Assembly (NCBI RefSeq): GCF_014200805.1
Contig: NZ_JACHDB010000002.1
Span: forward strand, 1,279,132-1,343,131
Direction: 5' to 3'
Origin: Nocardiopsis composta
GTDB lineage: Bacteria > Actinomycetota > Actinomycetes > Streptosporangiales > Streptosporangiaceae
Length of the DNA: 64,000 nt
In this document: one piece after another, positions 1 to 8,168 of the stretch
Layout: every line of letters begins with the position of its first letter
How positions within the stretch are numbered: position 1 is the stretch's first letter
Notes under the pieces: model-generated
The model's input: only the letters and a program-made list of their open reading frames with translations
Databases searched by the model: none
Told to the model about the DNA's origin: nothing
Made by a program: the position numbers and the translations under genes

Positions 1-323
1 AAGGCGAACCCGCCTTCACCGGGGAGGGAGCCGACCAGCGAGAGCTCTTTCCCGGGCTCCTCGGGGTCGTGCAGCCGGAGCTGCACCGTCCTGAAGGAGA
101 CCTCCCGGGCCTTGCTCTCCCACTGGGAGAGGCCCGACCATTCGGGGCGGATCAGATTCTGGCTGTAGGGAAGGTTCAGGCTGGTGAGCTTGTGCTCCGG
201 CTCCCAGAGGATCGCCTCCGGGGTGCGGGGGTCGGCCAGTGTCACCTCGATCCCCGCGCCCAGCAGCCGGTTGCACAGATTGAGGCCGGAGTCGCCGGCC
301 CCGATGATCAGCACCTTGGTCAT
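1..323 (-). CDS. Styrene-monooxygenase-like flavoprotein, N-terminal part (runs off the window)
   Basis: The 107 visible residues open with a dinucleotide-binding Rossmann fold: beta strand, then GAGDSG at about residues 8-13, then an alpha helix and an acidic strand end. This is typical of FAD/NAD(P)-binding oxidoreductases. The following RTPE and ILWEPEHKLTSLNLP stretches resemble the StyA type of styrene/indole monooxygenases, which epoxidise or hydroxylate small aromatics using reduced FAD from a partner reductase; that part is inference from memory. The ATG at 323 overlaps the stop of the upstream gene (ATGA), so the two are translationally coupled. The C-terminus is outside the window, so substrate and completeness cannot be judged. 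Confidence 0.6.
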   Translation of the reverse strand, partial: MTKVLIIGAGDSGLNLCNRLLGAGIEVTLADPRTPEAILWEPEHKLTSLNLPYSQNLIRPEWSGLSQWESKAREVSFRTVQLRLHDPEEPGKELSLVGSLPGEGGFA

Positions 324-1141
324 GCCGCCTCCGTCTCGCTGCGCTGCGCCGCGCGCAGCGCGTCCAACAGCAGGTAGCGCACCGACTCGTGGTCGTCGGC
401 GCGGGCGAGGACCAGGTCGGTCCGCTCGTCCAGGCCGAGTTCGGAACGCACGAGGTCGACGGGGGCGCCCCCGAAACGGTCGGGGTCGACGGCCACGACA
501 TGGGGCGTGGAGTACCTGCGCAGGACGTCGACGATTCGAACGGATTCTTCGAGGCGCCCCAGGTCCGCGGCGACCACCGCGGAGGTCACTCCCCGAAGCA
601 GATCCGGCCACTCCTCGTCGGCCGGCGCCTCGGGGGCGGCCACCAGCACCAGTTCCACCTCGTCCAGGCGGACGGCACCGTAGGCCACCGGGGGCAGCTC
701 ACGGGGAGGGGAGCCGGTCATGGAGCGGATGACGGCCGCCTTGGCCGCGTGATCGGGGCCCGCCAGCAGCACCGGGGAGCTCGTGAGCGGCTGGCTCTTG
801 CGCAGGGCCTCCATCACCGTGCTGATCGGCACCGAGGCGGGGGTGATGTCGATGGCCCCCCGGTGGGCCAGTTCCCATACGGCGGTCTTCGCGACGGCCA
901 GCGGAAGGCCGGTCCGGCAGGCGAGCTCGTACACGTTCGCCCTGGCGCCGCCGCCCAGCTGCTCCAAGAGCATCTGCGCCGGGTCCGCGGGGTCCGGCCG
1001 CGCCGGCTCCGCGGCGGCCCTCGCCCGTCCGCCCTCCTCCGGGAGGAGGGCGCGGCGCAGGTGCGCCGAGAGGCTCACCTGGCAGGCGGGGGAGAAGAGG
1101 TGGGAGGCGCGCGTCCGGGGGTGCGGGGGCCGCGGCGTCAT
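320..1141 (-). CDS. DUF742 / degenerate CvnD-type GTPase fusion-like protein
   Basis: I chose the ATG at 1141, which has a G-rich ribosome site; a TTG lies upstream at 1198. The protein is about 273 residues. The first half has a winged-helix segment (ELACRTGLPL..AKTAVWEL) like DUF742, the CvnC protein of actinobacterial conservons. The second half follows the beta-strand order of CvnD GTPases (VELVLVAAPE, AVVAADLGRL, PHVVAVDPDRFGG). The expected P-loop is replaced by AGPDHAAKAA, so nucleotide binding is doubtful. In conservons CvnC and CvnD are separate and follow a sensor kinase and a roadblock protein. Here they look merged and coupled to a flavin monooxygenase. Its role is probably signalling or regulatory; this is inference. 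Confidence 0.55.
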   Translation of the reverse strand: MTPRPPHPRTRASHLFSPACQVSLSAHLRRALLPEEGGRARAAAEPARPDPADPAQMLLEQLGGGARANVYELACRTGLPLAVAKTAVWELAHRGAIDITPASVPISTVMEALRKSQPLTSSPVLLAGPDHAAKAAVIRSMTGSPPRELPPVAYGAVRLDEVELVLVAAPEAPADEEWPDLLRGVTSAVVAADLGRLEESVRIVDVLRRYSTPHVVAVDPDRFGGAPVDLVRSELGLDERTDLVLARADDHESVRYLLLDALRAAQRSETEAA

Positions 1142-1419
1142 CGGTCCCCCCGGGCGGAGCCGCACCCGCCGAAAGCGCTCCGCGGGGCCGGTCTGCAAGC
1201 CATTCTGCGGCGGGGAGGCGGCGGGGCATTGTCCGTCGGCCGGACGCGCTTTCGAAGGGCGGGGTTGAAGCGTTCCATGCCCGAAGTCTCCACCATCGTA
1301 GCGCGGTGCCGCGATTATTCGCGTTTATATTTGCTTATAAAATCCTGATATGGCGGAGAGGTGGTGGAGGAGGCGCCGTAATCGGCGCGAAAAGGCCCCT
1401 GGGCGGCGTTAAGTGGCGC

Positions 1420-1425
1420 TAGGGT
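1420..1425 (+). promoter_or_regulatory. -10 box of a leaderless promoter
   Basis: TAGGGT lies seven bases before the GTG at 1433, the spacing seen in leaderless actinobacterial transcripts. It decides the start of the XRE regulator. The AT-rich stretch 1311-1352 just upstream stands out in this GC-rich context and probably carries the divergent control region. Confidence 0.55.
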
Positions 1426-1432
1426 TGCCGGC

Positions 1433-2917
1433 GTGCAACGCCCATCAGCGGGAATACGGCGGCCTTCGCCCGAGAACTCCTGTGAAGCGCCCCGGCCACC
1501 TCGGCGAGTGAGAAGAATGTCACTGGATCTTTCTGGTCTGCCCCGGGTAGGGAATATGGATTCAGCGGAACGGGGCGACTGCGGTCGCTGCAGCTCACGG
1601 AGCTGCCAGTGCATCGGAGAGGAGTTCTGGCGTCGTGAGGACGTCATCGAGGCGCTGCGGATCCGCGACGCCTGCGCCTTGATTCGCCTGGCCCGGCGTT
1701 ACACGGACCTCACCCAGCAAGAACTCGCTGAGATAACGGGTCTGACCCAGCCGATGATCTCGCTTATCGAAAGAGGGAAGACCCGCAGGCTGGGGCGGGA
1801 ACGACAGCAGCGCGCTTTGCACGGGCTGGAGGCCAGGGCCACCCTGCTTCCCCCGATGGAGGAATGGGGGGATTCCCAGGCCATGGCCGCTCTCGAAGCC
1901 GTATCCGGAGAAGGGCCGAACAGGGCCGGTGTGAACGCCGCGCAGATCAGCGCCTATGTGATGTTGTGGGCTCGGGCCGCCTCCGCTCCGCCCGCCCCTC
2001 CCCGGAAGACCGCTCCGGTCAGTCCTGCGATGGTCGCCGCTTTGGAGGACGTCACCGAGGCGCTGCGCCGCGCCGACGCGGCCCACGGCTCTGCAGGGCT
2101 GGCCCCCTTCGCCGCGGCCCAGCTGACCGCCGCCCAGCGGATGCTCGCGGCCGCGGGGGAGGAGGGAGTGCGCCGCAGGCTGTACCGGGCCGCCGCGGAC
2201 CTGGCCGGCCTGGCGGGGTGGCTGGCCGTCGACGCGGGCGACTACGACCGCGCCCGCCCTCTGTTCGCCGCGGCCCTGCGGTCGGCCCACCAGGCCGGAG
2301 ACGTGGTCCTGGGAGCCGGGATCGCCTCCTCCGTCGCGGTGCAGAGCTACAGCCTCGGCCAAGGGCTGCAGGCCGCACTGATCGCCCGCACCGCGCTCGA
2401 ACGCACGGTCTCCCGGGCGACTCCCCTGGTGAGGGCGATGCTGCACACGCGGGTGGCGCGCGGGCACGCCGTCGACGGCGACCGCCTCCCCGCCCTGCGG
2501 GCCCTGGAGAACGCCCGGGAGGCGTTCGAGCAGGGGCCGAGTGACGAGGATCCGTCCTGGCTGTACTGGATGAGCCCCGGAGAGATGCACGGCCAGGCCG
2601 CCGCGGTCCACCTGTCGCTGGGCGAGGACGAACAGGCCCTTCAGCTGCTGGAGCAGGCCGATCGCACCTACGATTCCGCCTGCGTACGCGATCATGCCCG
2701 GTGCACGGTCCGCTCGGCCGGGGCATTGGCCCGCCTCGGCGAGCTCGACCACGCTTGCGAGCGCGCCCACCGGGCCCTGGACATGGAGGTCGGCTCCGTC
2801 CGGCTCGCGTACGAGGTCATGGGTCTCTTGTCCGACCTGGAGCCCTACGACGACGAGGCCAGGGTGGCGGAGCTCCGCGACCACGCGGCCCCCCTGCTCG
2901 ACAGCGCGCTCAGATGA
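1433..2917 (+). CDS. XRE-family regulator with TPR-like C-terminal region
   Basis: The protein has 494 residues from the leaderless GTG; ATG 1517 is an alternative start. A helix-turn-helix (LTQQELAEITGLTQPMISLIERG) lies near residues 98-120, preceded by a short Cys cluster (CGRCSSRSCQC) that could bind metal. The rest is helical: ALEDVTEALRRADAAHG, then repeated A-rich pairs such as YDRARPLFAAALRSAH and DEQALQLLEQADRTYDSA, which read as tetratricopeptide repeats. This architecture is common in actinomycetes, where such proteins control development or antibiotic-linked genes, often with small DUF397 partners. No DUF397 gene is seen beside it. Target and ligand are unknown. Confidence 0.75.
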   Translation: MQRPSAGIRRPSPENSCEAPRPPRRVRRMSLDLSGLPRVGNMDSAERGDCGRCSSRSCQCIGEEFWRREDVIEALRIRDACALIRLARRYTDLTQQELAEITGLTQPMISLIERGKTRRLGRERQQRALHGLEARATLLPPMEEWGDSQAMAALEAVSGEGPNRAGVNAAQISAYVMLWARAASAPPAPPRKTAPVSPAMVAALEDVTEALRRADAAHGSAGLAPFAAAQLTAAQRMLAAAGEEGVRRRLYRAAADLAGLAGWLAVDAGDYDRARPLFAAALRSAHQAGDVVLGAGIASSVAVQSYSLGQGLQAALIARTALERTVSRATPLVRAMLHTRVARGHAVDGDRLPALRALENAREAFEQGPSDEDPSWLYWMSPGEMHGQAAAVHLSLGEDEQALQLLEQADRTYDSACVRDHARCTVRSAGALARLGELDHACERAHRALDMEVGSVRLAYEVMGLLSDLEPYDDEARVAELRDHAAPLLDSALR

Positions 2918-3535
2918 GGAGCGCGCTCCGTGCGCGGACGCCGGCCCGTGGCGCCCCGCGACCCAGGGGGCGCCCCGCCCGGCGCACCGGCCGGTGCGCC
3001 GCCGCATCGGTCGGTTTCACTACAGGCCGTGAAGCCCGGTGGTAGGGTCCGCAAAGGAGCGCCGTTTCGGGCGAATCACACTAAAAGCGGGGCGAGTCCG
3101 GCCCGGTTCTCTGCCAGGGCCCGCCGTCTTCCACCCGGCAGGGCGACGTGCACAGTCCATCCCCAGCCCTGCCGGGTGCCCTCTCCTCGCACTTCCCGCC
3201 CAGCGCGGGCCCGCCCAGCGCCTCTTCCGCACCTCCGCCCGGCCCGTGGCCTGGACCGGGCGCAGAAAAGGCTCCCGCACACCGCCGCACGCCACCGCGG
3301 GTGATCATCGCCACCGGCCCCGGATCCTCTCTGCTCGGACTTCGCCCCGGGCGCCGGCCCCGGCATGGTTCCGGCCCAGGATCTCGGCGGCGGGCATGGC
3401 GATTCCGCTAAGGGGACCCGAGAAGGTGAAGGCGGTCCCGACGGCGGCACCCGGACGTGCGCGACCTCGCGCCCCTCGCCGAGGCGGTCGACTCCGGCTC
3501 CATCGCGGCGGGGCCCGGCGGCGTGGTCCGGCCGA
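2918..3535. other. Gene-free spacer between convergent genes
   Basis: This 618-base, very GC-rich stretch has open frames on both strands. They are compositional shadows: arginine/proline-rich translations with no recognisable domain and no convincing ribosome site. An isolated TAGGGT with AT-richer flanks near 3040-3090 could be a promoter, but no gene follows it. I see nothing else. Confidence 0.4.
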
Positions 3536-4255
3536 TCAGCCCGGGCCGGGGTGCACCCGTGCCTGGATGCCCTTGAAGTGGTCCTCGACGGCGGCGTACA
3601 GCGCCGGCTCGTCGCGGTTCCGGAGGGCCGTGAGGATGGCGCGGTGCCAGCCTGCGGTCATCGCGGGCGTGGTGTCCGCGCGGGGGAGCGCGTCGTCCAG
3701 CGAGTTGAACACCCGCCAGAAGACGCGGAGGAGATCGGTGACCAGGTCGTTGCCGAGCGGGGCGTAGAGGGCCTCGTGGAACCTCCAGTCCGCCTCGGGA
3801 ACGTATTCGCCCTCCTCGGCGCGCTCCTCCATGGTGCGCACGGCGGCCTCCAGCTCGGCGAAGTCCAGCCGGTCGTAGGCCGCCAGTACCCGCGGGACCA
3901 GGCCGTTCTCCAGGACCTCGCGCACTTCGAGGAGGTTGCGGATGTCGGCCAGGTCGCCGTGGACCGACAGCGCGCTGCGGAACGCCAGCCCCGCCTCCAG
4001 CCCGGAAAGGGAGACCGAGCCGACGTAGGTGCCGTGGCCGTGGCGGATGTCGACGATGCCGAGCGCCTCCAGTGCCTTCATCGCCTCGCGCAGCGGATGC
4101 CGGCTGACGTCGAGCTCCTCCATCAGCTCGAACTCGGGAGGCAGGGCGGCCCCCGGCGCGAGGCCGCGCTCGACGATCAGCGCCTTGATCGCGTCCTGCA
4201 GTGCGCGCTGCTTGGCCCGCGCGCCGTTCCTTCGCCGCTTCGTCGCTCCGTCCAC
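3536..4255 (-). CDS. GntR-family transcriptional regulator, FCD (FadR) subfamily
   Basis: From the GTG at 4255 the protein has 239 residues. The N-terminal winged helix reads LQDAIKALIVERGLAPGAALPPEFELMEELDVSRHPLREAMKALEALGIV with the typical HGHGTYV wing. The remainder is an all-helical FCD ligand domain (DIRNLLEVREVLENGL, DWRFHEALY, WHRAILTALRNRDEPALYAAVEDHF) with conserved His residues for metal or carboxylate binding. It is divergent from the MFS/aldolase pair and most likely represses it, with a sugar acid or amino sugar as inducer. The near-palindrome at 4648-4662 is a candidate site. Longer starts upstream are only arginine/proline-rich translation of the GC-rich spacer. Confidence 0.85.
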   Translation of the reverse strand: MDGATKRRRNGARAKQRALQDAIKALIVERGLAPGAALPPEFELMEELDVSRHPLREAMKALEALGIVDIRHGHGTYVGSVSLSGLEAGLAFRSALSVHGDLADIRNLLEVREVLENGLVPRVLAAYDRLDFAELEAAVRTMEERAEEGEYVPEADWRFHEALYAPLGNDLVTDLLRVFWRVFNSLDDALPRADTTPAMTAGWHRAILTALRNRDEPALYAAVEDHFKGIQARVHPGPG

Positions 4256-4607
4256 GTCGACCAAGTCTAGGCCGTCCCGCCGCGCCCGCCCGGCCCCGCG
4301 GCCCGCCGGAGGGCGCGGGGAGGGGTGCTCGCGCGGACCCGGCGGGCGCCGGCGGCCCGCGGTGCCCCCCGTCCGAGGCGGGGCGCCGTGCCCGGCCGCG
4401 CGGAACGGGGCGGTGCGCACGTCGAAGGCGGACCCGTGCGCGCCGGGTCCGCCGGGCGGCCCGGCGCCGGAGCGCCGATCCGGCCGGCGCCGCCGACCGG
4501 GAGCAGGGCGCCCGCCCGGCTTTCGCGCGGTTCCGCACCGGTGCCGATCGTCCCGCCGCCGGGCCCGGCCCGCCCGGGAGCCGCGGAGAAGCGCGCCGTC
4601 CCGGCCA

Positions 4608-4662
4608 TTGCGCCGGCGGGCCGGTGCGGCTAAGGTGCTCCGACATCGGACATAGTACGTCC
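4608..4662 (+). promoter_or_regulatory. Promoter and candidate GntR operator upstream of the MFS gene
   Basis: A -35 box TTGCGC (4608-4613) and a -10 box TAAGGT (4631-4636) are 17 bases apart. Starting 12 bases after the -10 box is the near-palindrome GGACATAGTACGTCC (4648-4662; 12 of 15 positions symmetric, including the centre), in the size class of FCD-GntR operators. It sits around +5 to +20, where a bound repressor would block transcription. The rest of the 426-base divergent spacer shows nothing clear. Confidence 0.5.
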
Positions 4663-4681
4663 TATTTCTGAGGAGGCATGC

Positions 4682-6121
4682 ATGACCGCCGCCCCCGGCC
4701 GTCCCCCCTCAACGTTCCGGCAGCTCAGCGGCGGCCAGAAGAAGGCCTTCTTCGCCGCCTGGCTGGGATATCTGCTGGACGGCTTCGACTTCATCCTCAT
4801 CACCCTCGTCCTCACCGAGATCGCCGACGACTTCGGCCTCGACCTCACCACCGCGGCCACGCTGATCTCCGCGGCGTTCGTCTCCCGCTGGCTCGGCGGA
4901 CTCGCCCTCGGGGCCGTCGGCGACCGCTTCGGCCGCAAGCCCGCGATGATCCTGGCGATCCTGGCGTTCTCCGTGGGCAGCGCCCTGTGCGGGTTCGCCT
5001 GGGACTACTGGTCCCTCTTCGCGTTCCGCGCCCTCGTCGGACTGGGGATGGCCGGCGAGTACAGCTCCAGCGCCACCTACGTCATGGAGTCCTGGCCCAA
5101 GCGGATGCGCAACCGGGCCACCGGTTTCCTCCTGTCCGCCTACCCCATCGGCACCGTGCTCGCGGCGCTGAGCTACGAGGTGATCGTGCCCGGCCTGGGG
5201 TGGCGCTGGCTGTTCTACGCCGGACTGGTCCCGATCGCGCTCTGCCTCTACCTGCGCCGCGCCCTCCCCGAGGCGGAGGAGTGGAAGAAGGAGGTCGGCG
5301 GCAGGACCGACGTGACCACGTCGTCCGCCCTCTTCTCACCGGAGCGGCGGCTGTCCAACCTGCTGCTCACCGCCGCGGTCTCCACCGCCCTGGTGCTCCT
5401 GTTCAGCAACAGCGCCGGCGGTTGGGCGTGGCTGTGCTCCCTGGTGGCGCTCGCCGGGTTCGTCCTCTTCGCCGTGCAGCTCGCCGGGCGCATGTGGCCG
5501 GTGATGATCGCCATCATGGCGACGGTCTTCTGCGCCTTCCTCTACTCATGGCCCGTGCAGTCCTTGCTGCCCACCTACCTCAAGGCCGACCTGGGATTCG
5601 ATGAGGCCGCCGTGTCCACCGCGCTGACCTGGGCCGGCCTCGGCTACGCGGCGGGCTGCTGCCTCGCCGGCATCGCGGCCGACCGGATCGGCACGCGGCC
5701 GACCTACGTCCTGGGCCTGCTCATATCGCTCTGCTTCGTCTTCCCGGTGTTCGCCCTGGACGCGAGCAGCATCCTGCTCCTGTGGGTGCTGCTGTTCGCC
5801 ATGCAGGCCACCAGCCAGGGCATCTCCGGCCTGCTCCCCAAGTACATCGGCGACCACTTCCCGGTGCGCATGCGCGCCGCCGGCCTGGGCTTCACCTACA
5901 ACGTGGGCGCCCTCGGCGGCGCCGTCGCCCCCCTCGCCGGCGCGGGGATCGCCGAGTCCATCGGCGGCCTCGGCCAGGCGCTCACGGTCCTGGCGGCGAC
6001 CCTGACCATCGCGGTCGCCCTGATCATCGGCCTGAACATCCCGGTCAGGATCGGCCACGCGCTGGGGATCCGGCCCGACGACGTCCCCGCCCTCGCCACC
6101 CCGGAGAAAGGAACCCGGTGA
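4682..6121 (+). CDS. MFS transporter, sialic-acid/aromatic-acid carrier type
   Basis: The protein has 479 residues and about 12 membrane helices, with the MFS loop motif GDRFGRKP after helix 2 and the D-F/R-G-G pattern GYLLDGFDFILITLVL in helix 1, as in NanT/YjhB-like and related carriers. The ATG at 4682 follows a strong GAGGAGG site; an overlapping ATG at 4678 is in another frame. Its stop overlaps the GTG of the aldolase gene (GTGA), so carrier and aldolase are one operon. This suggests uptake of the sugar acid or amino acid that the aldolase splits. Sialic acid is one possibility, but no epimerase or kinase is present, so the substrate is open. Confidence 0.85.
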   Translation: MTAAPGRPPSTFRQLSGGQKKAFFAAWLGYLLDGFDFILITLVLTEIADDFGLDLTTAATLISAAFVSRWLGGLALGAVGDRFGRKPAMILAILAFSVGSALCGFAWDYWSLFAFRALVGLGMAGEYSSSATYVMESWPKRMRNRATGFLLSAYPIGTVLAALSYEVIVPGLGWRWLFYAGLVPIALCLYLRRALPEAEEWKKEVGGRTDVTTSSALFSPERRLSNLLLTAAVSTALVLLFSNSAGGWAWLCSLVALAGFVLFAVQLAGRMWPVMIAIMATVFCAFLYSWPVQSLLPTYLKADLGFDEAAVSTALTWAGLGYAAGCCLAGIAADRIGTRPTYVLGLLISLCFVFPVFALDASSILLLWVLLFAMQATSQGISGLLPKYIGDHFPVRMRAAGLGFTYNVGALGGAVAPLAGAGIAESIGGLGQALTVLAATLTIAVALIIGLNIPVRIGHALGIRPDDVPALATPEKGTR

Positions 6122-7056
6122 ACACCTCTGAATCCCTGCGCGGAGTCATCCCGCCCCTCGCCACACCGCTCGGCGGCGACGGGCAGGTCGACCGCCCGTC
6201 ACTGGAGCGGCTCGTCGCCTTCCAACTGGACGCGGGCGTGCACGGGGTGTTCATCGGAGGGTCGACCGGGGAGATCGCCCTGCTCGACTCCGTCCAGGCC
6301 GCCGCCGCGGCGCGGACCGCGGTCGGCGCCGTCGCCGGGGCGGTCCCGGTGCTCGTGGGCGCCATCGACACCGGTACGCGCCGCGTCGTCGAGCACGCCC
6401 GGCGGGCCGCCGAGGCGGGCGCCGACGCGGTCGTCGTCACCGCGCCGTTCTACGTCGACCCCCACCCCGACGAGGTCGTGGCCCACTTCCGCACCGTGCG
6501 GTCGGCGGTCGACCTGCCGGTCGTCGCCTACGACATCCCGAGCGCGATCGGCACCCGCCTCACCCCCGACATCGTCGCCGAGCTGGCCGCAGAGGGCACC
6601 ATCGCCGGCCTCAAGGACTCCAGCGGGGACCTGACCGCGTTCCGGGAGGTCCTCCGCCGGCTCCCGGGATTCCCGGTGCTGACCGGCTCGGAGCTGATGG
6701 CCGACACCGCCCTCTCCCTCGGCGCCTCCGGGCTGGTCCCGGGGCTCGGAAACGTCGATCCGCACGGGTACACCCGGCTGTTCGCCGCCGCGGCGGCGGG
6801 CCGGTGGGCGGACGCGGCCGCGGAGCAGGAGCGGCTGGCCGGCCTGTTCCGCATCGTCGGCGTCGCCGACCGCGGCCGCATCGGGTTCACCGCGGGAGCG
6901 CTCGGCGCCTTCAAGGAGGCGCTGCGCCTCCGCGGCGTCATCGCCCACGCGGCGACCAACCCCCCGCTGCTCCCGCTCAACGCCGAGGAGGTGCGGTCCA
7001 TCGCAGGCATCCTCGACGGCGCGGGGCTCGGCGGCGCCGTCGAGGCCGGTCGGTAG
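6118..7056 (+). CDS. Dihydrodipicolinate synthase / N-acetylneuraminate lyase family aldolase
   Basis: The protein has 312 residues, starting at the GTG overlapping the upstream stop. It is a class I (Schiff-base) TIM-barrel aldolase with the family marks in order: GGSTGEIALL (the GTTGE loop), VVVTAPFYVDP, the catalytic tyrosine in VVAYDIPS, and the Schiff-base lysine in AGLKDSSGD. The family includes DapA, NanA and keto-sugar-acid aldolases/dehydratases. Because it is not in a lysine operon but follows an MFS carrier and a GntR regulator, a catabolic pyruvate-releasing role is more likely than lysine synthesis. The exact substrate cannot be read from sequence. Confidence 0.88.
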   Translation: MNTSESLRGVIPPLATPLGGDGQVDRPSLERLVAFQLDAGVHGVFIGGSTGEIALLDSVQAAAAARTAVGAVAGAVPVLVGAIDTGTRRVVEHARRAAEAGADAVVVTAPFYVDPHPDEVVAHFRTVRSAVDLPVVAYDIPSAIGTRLTPDIVAELAAEGTIAGLKDSSGDLTAFREVLRRLPGFPVLTGSELMADTALSLGASGLVPGLGNVDPHGYTRLFAAAAAGRWADAAAEQERLAGLFRIVGVADRGRIGFTAGALGAFKEALRLRGVIAHAATNPPLLPLNAEEVRSIAGILDGAGLGGAVEAGR

Positions 7057-7171
7057 GGGCCGCCCGGGGAGCGGTGCCGCGGTGCTCGGGGCGGGGGCCT
7101 CGCCGCCGAGCGCGGGTGCGGGGGGGGCGGGCCGGCGGAGCCGGTCCGCCCCGGCGCGGCGGGCGCGGCCG

Positions 7172-8068
7172 TCACGCGGCCGAGCGGACGTCGATCACGC
7201 CGGCACCGGATTCCCGGAGGAGCCATTCGAGGAAGTCGTCCAGGAAAGCGCTGATCGCCTCCTCCGCGTAGTGGCCGTTCGGCCAGGCGGCCCACTCCTC
7301 GGCGATGAGCCGCTCGCCGCCGCGGAGCAGGGGGATCGGGCGCAGGCCGTACTTGGGCAGGTCGATGCAGACGACCACGCCGTGCCCCGCGGCCGCCATC
7401 GCCTGGGCGATGTGGGTGCGGGCGACCTCCTTCTTCGGCGCGATCGTCACCGAGGCGCGGATGAGGTGGTCGTCCAGGGACAGCCGGGTGCCGCTGCGCC
7501 GGTCCGGGACGAGGAGCGGCAGATCGGGGAGTTCGCCGACGTCGATCGCGTCGCGTTCGGCGAGCGGGGAGTCCGGCGGGACCTGGACGCTGAACGGGAC
7601 GTCGTAGAGGTGCCTGCGCCGGACCGAGGGCGGCGGGACCAGAGGGGCCATCGCGAGATCGGCCGAGAGTCCGCCGAGGGAGTCGTAGATCTCCAGGGTC
7701 GGGAGCTCGACGACGTCGGCGACGGGAGTGTGCCCGGCGGCGACGAAGGGCAGCACGAGCAGCTCGGCGACCATGGTCGGGCAGGCCACCGTCAGCGGCA
7801 CCTTCTGCTCGCCGAGCGCGGCCATGACGCGGTCGGCCGAGCGGGCCCGCGCCAGGAGGTCCCGGGCCACCGGTTCGAGCTGCCTGCCGGCCCTCGTCGG
7901 CACCATCCCGGACTTCGAGCGGGTGAAGAGCTCGGTGCCGCAGGCCTGCTCCAGCAGGCGGATCTGCCGGGACAGGGCGGGCTGCGAGACGAAGGCGCGC
8001 CGGGCCGCGGAAGTGACGGAGCCCGTGTCGAGGACGGCGATGAAGCTCTCCAGGTGCCCCCTGTCCAT
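7172..8068 (-). CDS. LysR-family transcriptional regulator
   Basis: The protein has 298 residues. The N-terminal winged helix is complete (LESFIAVLDTGSVTSAARRAFVSQPALSRQIRLLEQACGTELF), followed by a periplasmic-binding-protein-like effector domain. It is transcribed away from the MHS carrier across only 100 bases, the classic LysR arrangement, so it probably activates the carrier-amidohydrolase operon in response to that pathway's substrate. The spacer is AT-rich with short TTAT/ATA half-sites, but I cannot fix a T-N11-A box with confidence. Confidence 0.9.
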   Translation of the reverse strand: MDRGHLESFIAVLDTGSVTSAARRAFVSQPALSRQIRLLEQACGTELFTRSKSGMVPTRAGRQLEPVARDLLARARSADRVMAALGEQKVPLTVACPTMVAELLVLPFVAAGHTPVADVVELPTLEIYDSLGGLSADLAMAPLVPPPSVRRRHLYDVPFSVQVPPDSPLAERDAIDVGELPDLPLLVPDRRSGTRLSLDDHLIRASVTIAPKKEVARTHIAQAMAAAGHGVVVCIDLPKYGLRPIPLLRGGERLIAEEWAAWPNGHYAEEAISAFLDDFLEWLLRESGAGVIDVRSAA

Positions 8069-8168
8069 GCAGAGAACTTATCACAGGCATCAGAAACGAA
8101 TATTGGTGCTTATGGCGGCTCCGGGATTAAGGTCGCGTCAATCACCCCGGCATTCACTGGAGCCCGCC

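Noticed and set aside
6118..7056. Housekeeping DapA (lysine biosynthesis)
   Set aside because: The gene is coupled to an MFS carrier and divergent from a GntR/FCD regulator, which favours a catabolic aldolase; no lysine genes are near.
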